This document shows positions 39,588 to 46,016 of a DNA stretch of 46,016 nt, one piece after another. The stretch's first letter is position 1. Each line of letters opens with the position of its first letter. The position numbers were made by a program, and so were the translations under genes. The notes under the pieces were generated by a model. That model did no database searches. It saw only the letters and a program-made list of their open reading frames with translations, and was not told where the DNA came from. The stretch comes from a virus. The DNA lies in the IMG/VR virus record IMGVR_UViG_3300025928_000015, positions 1 to 46,016 of that record. One strand, 5' to 3'.

Positions 39588-40025
39588 ATGAAGCGCATCG
39601 ACGGTCAGCCGGTCGCGAATTCAGCGACATCGATCCGATTGACGATCACCGAGCGAGACATCAAGGACGGCGCGCCGCTCAACCCCAATGCGTGCGCGAT
39701 TGCGCTGGCAGCGCAGCGCCACATCGAAGGCGTCACGGCGGCACGCGCCCACCTGGGCTGCATCTATCTCATGATCAGAGGCAAGTGGCGGCGCTTCCAC
39801 ACGTCGGGCGCGCTGTCACGCGAGATCGTCGCCTTCGACCGTGGCGGCAAGTTTTATCCCGGCGAATACGATCTGCTGCCGGTGCCGGCGCACACGCTGA
39901 TCAAGCGCGCGCGCAAGCCCAGCTCGACGCCGCGTCGTCGCGGCCCGCCGCGTCGTCGCAAGCCGCACTACACCGAGGGCGTGCGCTCGACGGCGCACTC
40001 GAACGAGGAGGCGCGCCGCTCGTGA
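39588..40025 (+). CDS. hypothetical protein with basic tail
   Basis: 145 residues. N-terminal globular part (IRLTITERDIKDGAPLNPNACAIALAAQRHIEG, then YLMIRGKWRRFHTSG) and a C-terminal Arg/Pro/Lys-rich tail (about 115-135), which suggests DNA or RNA contact. First gene of a plus-strand island inside the leftward late region. The start ATG 39588 lacks a strong ribosome site. No family recognised. Confidence 0.6.
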   Translation: MKRIDGQPVANSATSIRLTITERDIKDGAPLNPNACAIALAAQRHIEGVTAARAHLGCIYLMIRGKWRRFHTSGALSREIVAFDRGGKFYPGEYDLLPVPAHTLIKRARKPSSTPRRRGPPRRRKPHYTEGVRSTAHSNEEARRS

Positions 40026-40288
40026 AAGTCATCAATCTCGAAGACGAGCGACACGCTCGCAGGAAGGTCGCGCACGAGCATCTCGACGACATGCTCAAGG
40101 TGCTGCGCGCGATGCCCGTCAACGAACGCGGCGAAGTGCTGGTGTCTATCTTCAGCATGGTCGCCAGCGAATTCGCCCGCATGGTGCTCGATCACACCGA
40201 CCCGCCGCCGAGGGCGAAGAAGTACGCGCGTCGGGTCGTCAAAAACTCGGATGCGATCCGCAGGATCGCCCGACGAAGGAGAGGCTGA
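40022..40288 (+). CDS. helical hypothetical protein
   Basis: 88 residues from GTG 40022, overlapping the previous stop. Helical (AHEHLDDMLKVLRAMPVNERGEVLVSIFSMVASEFARMV), with a very basic C terminus (RRVVKNSDAIRRIARRRRG). Unknown. The stop shares its A with the next ATG. Confidence 0.55.
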   Translation: MKVINLEDERHARRKVAHEHLDDMLKVLRAMPVNERGEVLVSIFSMVASEFARMVLDHTDPPPRAKKYARRVVKNSDAIRRIARRRRG

Positions 40289-40593
40289 TGCCGAAAGGAA
40301 TTCCCAAGCACAAGGAGCTGCCGACAGCTGTGACTGCCCAGCTGCAGGCCGCCATCGACGAGCTGCGACAGCGCATCTCCGTCGAGCACAAGCGCGAAGT
40401 GCAGCGCAGGAAGCTGCGCCGCACGTTGAAGACGCTGGCGCTGCTCACGCGGCGCGACATCCAGAGCATCGTTGCCGAGCACGTCGTGCCGAAGCGTGCC
40501 GCGAAGCCGGTGCAGTCCAAGCACGCGCGGCTCGCCACCAGCAAGGCTGTCGCGAAGCGGCGCACCACCAACGGCTCGGGCGCGCACGCTTGA
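40288..40593 (+). CDS. basic coiled-coil hypothetical protein
   Basis: 101 residues, helical and strongly basic (LQAAIDELRQRISVEHKREVQRRKLRRTLKTLALL), with a Lys/Ala/Arg tail. It resembles small nucleoid-type proteins in composition only. Translated as the third gene of the island. Confidence 0.55.
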   Translation: MPKGIPKHKELPTAVTAQLQAAIDELRQRISVEHKREVQRRKLRRTLKTLALLTRRDIQSIVAEHVVPKRAAKPVQSKHARLATSKAVAKRRTTNGSGAHA

Positions 40594-40856
40594 CGTTCAA
40601 GCCCGACCAGCCGGTCGTCGTCACGACGATTGACGGCGGCGGGCTTGGCCCGGCTCAGCATCGCCCGAACCGTCAGCCCAAGATCGACATTTGGGTCGCC
40701 ATCGTCATCGGCCCATCACCGCTCGGCAACGATCTCTGGCTGGTGCGCAAGTGGGGCAAGCGCGGCAAGGGCGGCGCGGTCTACACTGTGCCCGGCTCGG
40801 AAATGCGGGGAGCCCGCAGCAATGGCAACGGAGCGAAACGAACGAGGCCCGCTTAG
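40590..40856 (+). CDS. hypothetical protein, TTG start
   Basis: 88 residues from TTG 40590, which overlaps the previous TGA as TTGA. The central part (KIDIWVAIVIGPSPLGNDLWLVRKWGKRGKGGAVYTV) is strand-like; the C-terminal third overlaps the next gene's start and is low-complexity. Existence rests on coupling and reading-frame continuity. Confidence 0.45.
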   Translation: MTFKPDQPVVVTTIDGGGLGPAQHRPNRQPKIDIWVAIVIGPSPLGNDLWLVRKWGKRGKGGAVYTVPGSEMRGARSNGNGAKRTRPA

Positions 40857-41154
40857 AATTCCGGTCTACGTGCAGCCGGGCGCTGCGCCCGTCGTGCGCG
40901 CGCTGGCTCGTCTCCACCTGAACCTCGGCTCGGTCGCTGCCGACAAGCTCGAAGGCGAGGGCGCGCCCGGCCATCGCTATCTCTGCGTCGCGCTCGCCGA
41001 TCTGCACCAGCTCGACCGCCTCGGGGCAGGGCTGCGCGACGAGCTGGCCGACGATCCCGACGCGCTGCGTCTCACCGACCGGGTGGCGGTCGTTCCGCTG
41101 CCGCTCGGAACGCTGTGCGTGGCGTTTCTCGACATCTTCGCGGTCGAGGCATGA
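40822..41154 (+). CDS. hypothetical protein, first of a tandem pair
   Basis: 110 residues. ALARLHLNLGSVAADKL, HRYLCVALADLHQLDRLGAGLRDELADD and VAVVPLPLGTLCVAFLDIFAVEA align along their full length with the next gene's product, so the two arose by tandem duplication. A mixed alpha/beta fold is likely. No family recognised; see the paired gene. Confidence 0.6.
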   Translation: MATERNERGPLRIPVYVQPGAAPVVRALARLHLNLGSVAADKLEGEGAPGHRYLCVALADLHQLDRLGAGLRDELADDPDALRLTDRVAVVPLPLGTLCVAFLDIFAVEA

Positions 41155-41459
41155 TCGAGAAGGTCAAGCTATGGGTCGGCAGCGACGCGCAGCCGATCAT
41201 CGACGCGCTCGCCCGCCTGCAGCTCGATCTCGGCACGCTGCGCGCCGGCCAGCTCTTTTACAACGCGCCCGACGAGGCGCGACTGCTGTGCGTCGTGGTG
41301 GGCGACGAGGCAGCGGTGCAGCAGCTGCGCATCGATCTCGGGCGCGAGCTGGTCGACGAAGACGACGCGACGCAGCAGCTCGCCAGTCACGTTGCGCTGA
41401 TCACGCTGCGCAATGGCGTGCTGGTCGTGTTTCGCGACATCGTGGCGGTCGTTGCCTAG
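41151..41459 (+). CDS. hypothetical protein, second of a tandem pair
   Basis: 102 residues, paralogous to the preceding product: ALARLQLDLGTLRAGQL, ARLLCVVVGDEAAVQQLRIDLGRELVDED and VALITLRNGVLVVFRDIVAVVA. ATG overlaps the previous stop. The stop overlaps the opposing ASCH-like gene by four bases, so the two units converge tail to tail without room for a terminator. Confidence 0.6.
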   Translation: MIEKVKLWVGSDAQPIIDALARLQLDLGTLRAGQLFYNAPDEARLLCVVVGDEAAVQQLRIDLGRELVDEDDATQQLASHVALITLRNGVLVVFRDIVAVVA

Positions 41460-41881
41460 AGCCGCTCGACGAGCAGGCGATGCAGCCCGCCGTCAGGCAG
41501 CAGGCGGCGCGCGATCTGCGGCGGGTTGAAGTCGGGCTCGATCTGGCGCAGCTCGTTGAGCGTCGCGCCCGCGATGTCGCGCACGCCCCGCAGCTCGAGG
41601 ACGGTCGCCCACTGGCAGCCGTCGAGATACAGATCGACCTCGCGCCGTGCGAAGCCGAGCCGCTCGCCGTAGAGCGACCAGACGCGGCTGCGGGCGACCT
41701 CGCCGACGCTTTCCAGGCGGGCGATCAGCGCCACGGCGCGCACCGGCAGCTTGACGTAGAACCAGATGCGCGAGCCCGCCGGCATGTGCAGGCGACGACG
41801 ACGCAGCTCGACCGACTTCACGCCCCGTTGATAGGCGGCGAAGGCTTCGGGTGTGATCGTCATCAACACATCGTTTGTCAT
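41456..41881 (-). CDS. ASCH/PUA-like domain protein
   Basis: 141 residues from ATG 41881, seven bases after the terminase stop. NDVLMTITPEAFAAYQRGVKSVELRRRR at the start, SRIWFYVKLPVRAVALIARLESVG in the middle and a helical end follow the ASCH pattern (I-P-A-I-x-G-K-x-E-R then a strand ending in Y-x-x-P). ASCH and related PUA folds bind RNA or modified DNA bases. A copy of the operator palindrome (41862-41878) covers its first codons. Confidence 0.65.
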   Translation of the reverse strand: MTNDVLMTITPEAFAAYQRGVKSVELRRRRLHMPAGSRIWFYVKLPVRAVALIARLESVGEVARSRVWSLYGERLGFARREVDLYLDGCQWATVLELRGVRDIAGATLNELRQIEPDFNPPQIARRLLPDGGLHRLLVERL

Positions 41882-41888
41882 GCGCCGA

Positions 41889-43676
41889 CTATCGCTCATC
41901 CGGTGGTGCGCCGCCAATGTAGAAAACGCCCGGCTCGCCGCCCTCGGTCGTGGCGATCATGCGCCCGATCGCCATGATCAGCGCCGACATGCCGTCGATG
42001 CGCCCGATGCTGTTCTGCTTGTGCGGCATCTCGTTGAGGTTCTTGTCGCGCTGCACTTTCAGGTTCGACGCCATCACCGTCAGCACGGGATTGTCGCCGT
42101 GGTCGAGCTTGGTGCCGGCGATCAGCGCCTGCAGCTCCTTGGTCGGCGCGGTGTAGCTGCGCAGCCCTTGGATGAATTCGAGCGCCTCGACGCCGCCTTC
42201 GTTCAGCTCGACGCCGAGCTGCGTGGCGTTCCACGGATCGAAGGCGACGCTCTGCAGATCGAAGTGCTCGGCGTCCTGCAGCACGGCGCGCTTGATCTCG
42301 CCATAGTCGATGACGTTGCCGGGCGTCGCCTCGATCCAGCCTTCCTCGACCCAGCGCCGGTAGGGCATGCGGTCGCGGTCGGCGCGTTCCTCGATGGTGT
42401 CCGCCGGCATCCAGAAGCGCGCCACGATGCGATGGCGACCCTCGTCGTCGGCGTCGAACAGCTTGACCCACGCGGTGATGTCGATTTTCGACGACAGGTC
42501 CAGGCCGCCCCAGCAGCGCCGCTGCTCGGGCGCGATCTTGTCGGGATCGAACCGCCCGCGCGAATTCTTCGCCCACTGCAGCATGTCGATGGCGCGCTCG
42601 GCGACGCTGCTGCGCACGTTGAGCCGCAGCCGCTTGAACGCCGACAGCGCCGACGGCGATCCTGCCGCCTTCTTCGCCTGTCGCTCGAGGTCGTCGAGCT
42701 TCACCGACACGCCGAGGTTGGGGTTGGCCTTGGCCCACGCCACCGGATCGTCCCAACGGTCGGTCTTGTCGATGGTGGCGATGAAGGCGAACACGTTGTC
42801 GTCCTCGATCACGCCTTCGAGCACCTTGATCGCGTAGTCGTTCTCCGTGGCGTAGACGCTTTCCGGCGCGTCGTCGCCCGCCGTCGTGATGATCCACAGC
42901 AGCGGCTGGCGTCGCGCACCGAGCGCGGTGTCGAGCACGTCGAGCAGGGCGCGCGTGCGATGCTTGTGCAGCTCGTCGATCAGCAGCCCGTGCGGGTTCA
43001 GCCCGTCGAGCGTGCGCTCGTCGCTCGACAGCGGCTCGAATTTCGACGCCGTGCGGTCGACGCTCATGTTGAGCTTGAAGCGGGCGATGCTGGCGGCCAG
43101 CTCGGGGCTCGCGCCCACCATCCGCTTCGCCTCGTCGAAGATGATGCGGGCCTGGTCCTTCTTCGTCGCGGCGGCATAAATCTCCGCGCCCGGCTCGTCG
43201 TCGCACAGCAGCAGATCGATGCCGACGCCTGCGAGCTTGGTGGACTTGCCGTTCTTGCGCGGCAATTCCTCGTAGACGTAGCGAAAGCGCCGCGTGCCGT
43301 CGCGCCGCTTCCAGCCGAACACGCTGCCGATCACGAATTTCTGCCACGCTCCCAGCTCGACGGGCTGGCGCGCCCATTCGCCTTTGCTGTGGCGCAGGAA
43401 CGCCGGATAGAAGCGCATGCGGTGCTGCGCCGTCGCCACGTCCCAAACCAGGCCGCGCGTCTTGCCGCGCCTGAGATCGCGCAGGTGCCGCTTGCACGCC
43501 AGCTTGACGTAGCGACAGGCGACGATGTCGTCGGCCACCACGGCGCGGGCATAGGCGGTCGTCTCGTCAAGCGCGTCGGTCGTCAGGGAGCCGTCGCGCC
43601 CAGAGGCGACCTTGCGTGTCGACGCGGTACTCGAATTCGTCTTCCTGCGTCGGTCCGGGGCAGGGGCACTCGGCAT
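41889..43676 (-). CDS. terL: terminase large subunit
   Basis: HK97-type packaging motor. ATPase part: YVYEELPRKNGKSTKLAG as the Walker A-like loop, GLLIDELHKH as Walker B, WIITTAG as coupling motif; nuclease part with GGLDLSSKID and later acidic residues (about 400-560). It pumps DNA into the prohead and cuts it. The start is uncertain: homologues seem to begin near TTDALDETTAYARAVV, which here follows a CTG codon at 43586; ATG 43676 is the nearest standard start but overlaps the upstream gene by 109 bases. Confidence 0.92.
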   Translation of the reverse strand: MPSAPAPDRRRKTNSSTASTRKVASGRDGSLTTDALDETTAYARAVVADDIVACRYVKLACKRHLRDLRRGKTRGLVWDVATAQHRMRFYPAFLRHSKGEWARQPVELGAWQKFVIGSVFGWKRRDGTRRFRYVYEELPRKNGKSTKLAGVGIDLLLCDDEPGAEIYAAATKKDQARIIFDEAKRMVGASPELAASIARFKLNMSVDRTASKFEPLSSDERTLDGLNPHGLLIDELHKHRTRALLDVLDTALGARRQPLLWIITTAGDDAPESVYATENDYAIKVLEGVIEDDNVFAFIATIDKTDRWDDPVAWAKANPNLGVSVKLDDLERQAKKAAGSPSALSAFKRLRLNVRSSVAERAIDMLQWAKNSRGRFDPDKIAPEQRRCWGGLDLSSKIDITAWVKLFDADDEGRHRIVARFWMPADTIEERADRDRMPYRRWVEEGWIEATPGNVIDYGEIKRAVLQDAEHFDLQSVAFDPWNATQLGVELNEGGVEALEFIQGLRSYTAPTKELQALIAGTKLDHGDNPVLTVMASNLKVQRDKNLNEMPHKQNSIGRIDGMSALIMAIGRMIATTEGGEPGVFYIGGAPPDER

Positions 43677-43764
43677 AGTCGACACCACAGATCGGACAGT
43701 TGCCCAGCTCGTCGCAGTCAGCGCCGAACACAACGCGCTGCCACGGGCGCACGCGGGTCGTCAT
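43567..43764 (-). CDS. small cysteine-rich protein between terminases
   Basis: 65 residues with CPICGVDYAECPCPGPTQEDEFEY and RLWARRL, a pattern I know from many phages next to the terminases; the three to four cysteines could hold zinc. Function unknown, perhaps in packaging. ATG overlaps the small-terminase stop (ATGA). Confidence 0.7.
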   Translation of the reverse strand: MTTRVRPWQRVVFGADCDELGNCPICGVDYAECPCPGPTQEDEFEYRVDTQGRLWARRLPDDRRA

Positions 43765-44282
43765 GAGTTGAGCCGGTCGGGCTTCTCGGCGAGGTAGGCG
43801 GCGAGACTGCCGCGCACAGCGCCGCGCGTGGCGCGCTCGCTCTTGGGGTTGAGCAGCGGGCCGCCGCCGAATTGCGGCGCGCGGTCGCCCAGCGATGCGC
43901 GTGCTGCGGGCGAGAAGCCCAGCTCGCCGCCGGCTTTGAGCATGATCATCGCTTGGCGGTTCACGACGCCGAGGTAGGGGTTTTGGATGACGTTGCCGTC
44001 CTTGGTCTTCACGATCTGGCCGCTGCGTCGCACCTCGACCACGGCGCGCGCGTGCTCGACGCAGGCCACGCACCAGATCACCAGCGCTTCGCGGTCGGTG
44101 CCGGTGAGCAGTCCCGGCGGCGCGTATTCGAGGGCGTAGTGCCACTGCGCGCGCTGCTCGTCGTCGAACCACTCGGGCGGTGCCCAGAGATCGCCGACGC
44201 CTTCGGGCTCGTTCTTCGGCAGCGGATGGTTGCCGGGGTTGCCGTGCAGCTTCTTCAACGCCGTCGGCACGATCTTGGTCAT
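43761..44282 (-). CDS. terS: terminase small subunit, P27-like
   Basis: 173 residues. KLHGNPGNHPLPKNEPEG at the start, then PPEWFDDEQRAQWHYALEYAPPGLLTGTDREALVIWCVACVEHARA, and GGELGFSPAARASLG near the end are the P27 family signatures. It recognises the packaging site and stimulates the large subunit. Starts five bases after the ABC-GNAT stop. Confidence 0.9.
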   Translation of the reverse strand: MTKIVPTALKKLHGNPGNHPLPKNEPEGVGDLWAPPEWFDDEQRAQWHYALEYAPPGLLTGTDREALVIWCVACVEHARAVVEVRRSGQIVKTKDGNVIQNPYLGVVNRQAMIMLKAGGELGFSPAARASLGDRAPQFGGGPLLNPKSERATRGAVRGSLAAYLAEKPDRLNS

Positions 44283-44286
44283 GGCG

Positions 44287-45396
44287 TCACTCCGCGATCA
44301 GGTCGCCCAGAGCGGGATCTGTGACAGGCTCGCCGCAGTAGCTGAAAACCGCGCACGGGCGCCCGCCGCTGCCGAATTCCTCGGCACGACCTGGTCGGCG
44401 CTGCGGCGACGAAAACTTGCCGGGCTTCTTCTCCAGCTTCCACCGCGGGGAGTGATCGAAGCTCCTGATCAGCGACGGATGCGCCGGGTAGGTGCGCAGC
44501 TGCCAGCCGCGCCCGCGATAGAGCGCGCCGAGCTGGTCGACGAGGATCAGCGCCAGCCCGAGCCCTTGCCAGTCGGGCAGCGTGACGAGGCGCGACACGC
44601 CCTTGATGAAATTCGAGCGACCATGCGGGCGGTGGATCACGCCGGCGAACGCTGTCGGCTCGTCGCCGATGAACAGCGCCCAGCACGCCGCCGCCTTGTT
44701 GAGCTCCGCTGTCAGATAGTGAAACGGCGCGAATAGCTGCCACGTGCGGTACTCGACGCGGCGAAGCTCGACATCGATCGGTGGTCGTCGTTGAAGCGAC
44801 CTCCATGTGAAGACCATCGTGGCCGGCTCGAACGTCCAGTCGGGCTGCAGCCATTCGATGATGTCGTAGTGGCACGACGCGGCAATGAAGCGCTTGTCGG
44901 CGCGGCGCACCGCCTTCTGCACGGCGTGCGCGCCGATCTTGGCGACTTGCCGGTCGACGACGCTGGTGAATTCGTCGACGACGATCAGGCCCTCGGTTTC
45001 GAGCAGCCGTCGCGCCAGCTCGACGCGGAACTTCTCGCCATTCGACAGCACGTCGAACGGGCGCAGCCACGCCGGGATGGTGTTGAAGCCGACCGCCTGA
45101 CAGGCGCGCGCGATGTCCTGCATCGTCAGCGCCGTCGAGAAGTCGTCGATGACCGACGCCCCGTTCCACTGCAGCTCGGCGGGCGTGCCGAACAGCTGGC
45201 GCAGGATCGACGACTTGCCGCTGCCCGACGGGCCGACGATCAGGCCGACATTCCACGGTCGATCATCCAGCGGCAGATCGCCGTGCCATTCGAGATGCGC
45301 CACCTGGGCGGCAGGGACATCGAACATCGCTTCGAGCTGCAGCGCGCGCGCCGAGCGGGAAAGCGGGCTCTCGACTACGAGATCAATGCGCGGCAC
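44287..45396 (-). CDS. ABC ATPase fused to GNAT acetyltransferase
   Basis: 369 residues from GTG 45396 (GGAGGG six bases upstream). The N-terminal half is a complete ABC ATPase: Walker A GPSGSGKSS (55-63), signature LSNGEKFR (117-124), Walker B GLIVVDEFTS (136-145) and H-loop SCH (174-176). The C-terminal half (about 205-315) is GNAT-like, with FAGVIHRPHG and the acetyl-CoA loop QGLGLA (277-282). No membrane part exists, so it is not a transporter. I recall this architecture as COG2401. A role in DNA base modification, Mom-like, is plausible but unproven. Confidence 0.85.
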   Translation of the reverse strand: MPRIDLVVESPLSRSARALQLEAMFDVPAAQVAHLEWHGDLPLDDRPWNVGLIVGPSGSGKSSILRQLFGTPAELQWNGASVIDDFSTALTMQDIARACQAVGFNTIPAWLRPFDVLSNGEKFRVELARRLLETEGLIVVDEFTSVVDRQVAKIGAHAVQKAVRRADKRFIAASCHYDIIEWLQPDWTFEPATMVFTWRSLQRRPPIDVELRRVEYRTWQLFAPFHYLTAELNKAAACWALFIGDEPTAFAGVIHRPHGRSNFIKGVSRLVTLPDWQGLGLALILVDQLGALYRGRGWQLRTYPAHPSLIRSFDHSPRWKLEKKPGKFSSPQRRPGRAEEFGSGGRPCAVFSYCGEPVTDPALGDLIAE

Positions 45397-45971
45397 TTGA
45401 GGCCCTCCGTCCGGAAGCGCTCGATCAGCTCGGCCTGCTGCTGCTCGCCCTCGCAATCGACGATGACGCGGTAGGCCATGCCGTCGCCGAGCTTGGCGTC
45501 GGCGGTTTCAGCGCCCGAGCCGCCCCACGTCTGCATCACGCTCTCGATCTCCTTCTCGGAGAAGCCCATCGTGGCGAGCCCGCCGTCGATGCTCTGCAGA
45601 TCGTGCAGCTCGAGGCGCAGCAGCTCGTCGTCCCACTGCGAGTTGAGGCCGAGCTTGTTGTCGGCGATGGCGTAGGCGCGCTTTTTGTCCTCGCTCCAAC
45701 CGCGCGCGACCACACACGGAACGTCTGGCAACCCGAGCTTGATCGCGGCCAACAGTCGCCCGTGGCCTGCCAACACTCCGTTGTCTTCGTCGATCAGCAG
45801 GGGAACCGTGAAGCCCCACCGCGTGATCGCGTCGGCCAGCTGATCGACCTGTCGCTCGCTGTGCTTGCGCGCGTTGCGCTTGTAGGGCGTGAGCTGGTCG
45901 GGCTTGCGCAGCACGACCTGCTCGCCCGGCATGCGCGGGACGGGCCGCAGCTTCGCCACCTTGGACCCCAT
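45375..45971 (-). CDS. ParB-like nuclease-domain protein
   Basis: 198 residues. NARKHSERQVDQLADAITRWGFTVPLLID, GVLAGHGRLLAAIKLGLPDVPCVV and AYAIADNKLGLNSQWDDELL form the ParB/Srx N-terminal domain, including the GHGR box; the helix-turn-helix of true ParB is missing. The C terminus (YRVIVDCEGEQQQAELIERF, then LKCRALI) is shared with phage relatives that accompany ABC-GNAT or methyltransferase genes. Likely part of a DNA modification or packaging-associated module. ATG 45971 follows GGGGGCGG. Confidence 0.85.
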   Translation of the reverse strand: MGSKVAKLRPVPRMPGEQVVLRKPDQLTPYKRNARKHSERQVDQLADAITRWGFTVPLLIDEDNGVLAGHGRLLAAIKLGLPDVPCVVARGWSEDKKRAYAIADNKLGLNSQWDDELLRLELHDLQSIDGGLATMGFSEKEIESVMQTWGGSGAETADAKLGDGMAYRVIVDCEGEQQQAELIERFRTEGLKCRALIS

Positions 45972-46016
45972 GCGATCCGCCCCCTGTTGAATTTACTGCT
46001 GGCGCATCTCTCAAGC

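Noticed and set aside
41853-43766. A 637-residue plus-strand frame opposite the large terminase
   Set aside because: Antisense shadow of the terminase; no recognisable domain.
1-46016. tRNA genes, CRISPR arrays, insertion sequences
   Set aside because: I saw no cloverleaf-type gene with a full T-arm, no regularly spaced repeats and no transposase-like product. A covariance-model search would be the decisive test for tRNAs.

Overview
The window is almost entirely a temperate, GC-rich siphovirus genome. It has an HK97-type head (P27-like small terminase, HK97-like large terminase, S78 prohead protease, capsid with delta domain, HK97 portal). The long non-contractile tail is lambda-like, with V-, G/GT-, H-, M-, L-, K-, I- and J-like proteins in order. 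Integrase, excisionase, repressor and Cro-like genes make it temperate. The host is probably an alphaproteobacterium, perhaps Hyphomicrobiales/Rhizobiales. That is inferred from the base composition, N-terminal GHN motifs, a C-terminal Rmf-like motif and the kind of small early genes; no host gene is present to confirm it. I saw no tRNA, rRNA, CRISPR array or insertion sequence.

Layout. (1) About 60-5620, minus strand: a leftward early operon running from a Cro-like regulator through an Rmf-like motif protein, a small conserved protein, a RuvC-like resolvase, a cytosine methyltransferase, a DUF1376-type replication protein, a replication helper, an unknown protein and an HNH endonuclease. (2) 5620-6300: the immunity switch with divergent repressor and Cro genes and palindromic operators. 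(3) 6300-17141, plus strand: tightly packed small early genes, a recombination (annealing-type) candidate, an NrdR-like zinc ribbon, an excisionase, then a second promoter and the integrase block. (4) 17142-17498: a non-coding region with repeats expected of an attP, and the terminator of the late operon. (5) 17499-46016, mainly minus strand and transcribed right to left: ParB-like protein, ABC ATPase-GNAT fusion, terminases, ASCH-like protein, protease, capsid, portal, connectors, tail, fibres, lysis genes. Two plus-strand islands interrupt it: 35760-36460 (moron-like, with its own terminator) and 39588-41459 (six small genes).

The leftward operon runs off the left edge and the first late gene starts at the right edge. 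Joining the ends would put HNH, ParB, ABC-GNAT and the terminases in one transcription unit, a usual phage order. The contig may therefore be a complete, circular or circularly permuted phage genome rather than an integrated prophage.

Signals beyond ordinary phage genes: a dispersed 17-base palindrome (ATCAACG-N3-CGTTGAT and variants) at the immunity region, at early promoters, before the moron, next to terminators and between operons, which looks like a genome-wide operator set; a 16-base match to the bacterial chromosomal parS consensus abutting one of these; a ParB/ABC-GNAT pair next to the terminase, with an ASCH-like gene just past it; a -1 slippery site for the G/GT tail chaperones; and a portal gene displaced downstream of the capsid gene.
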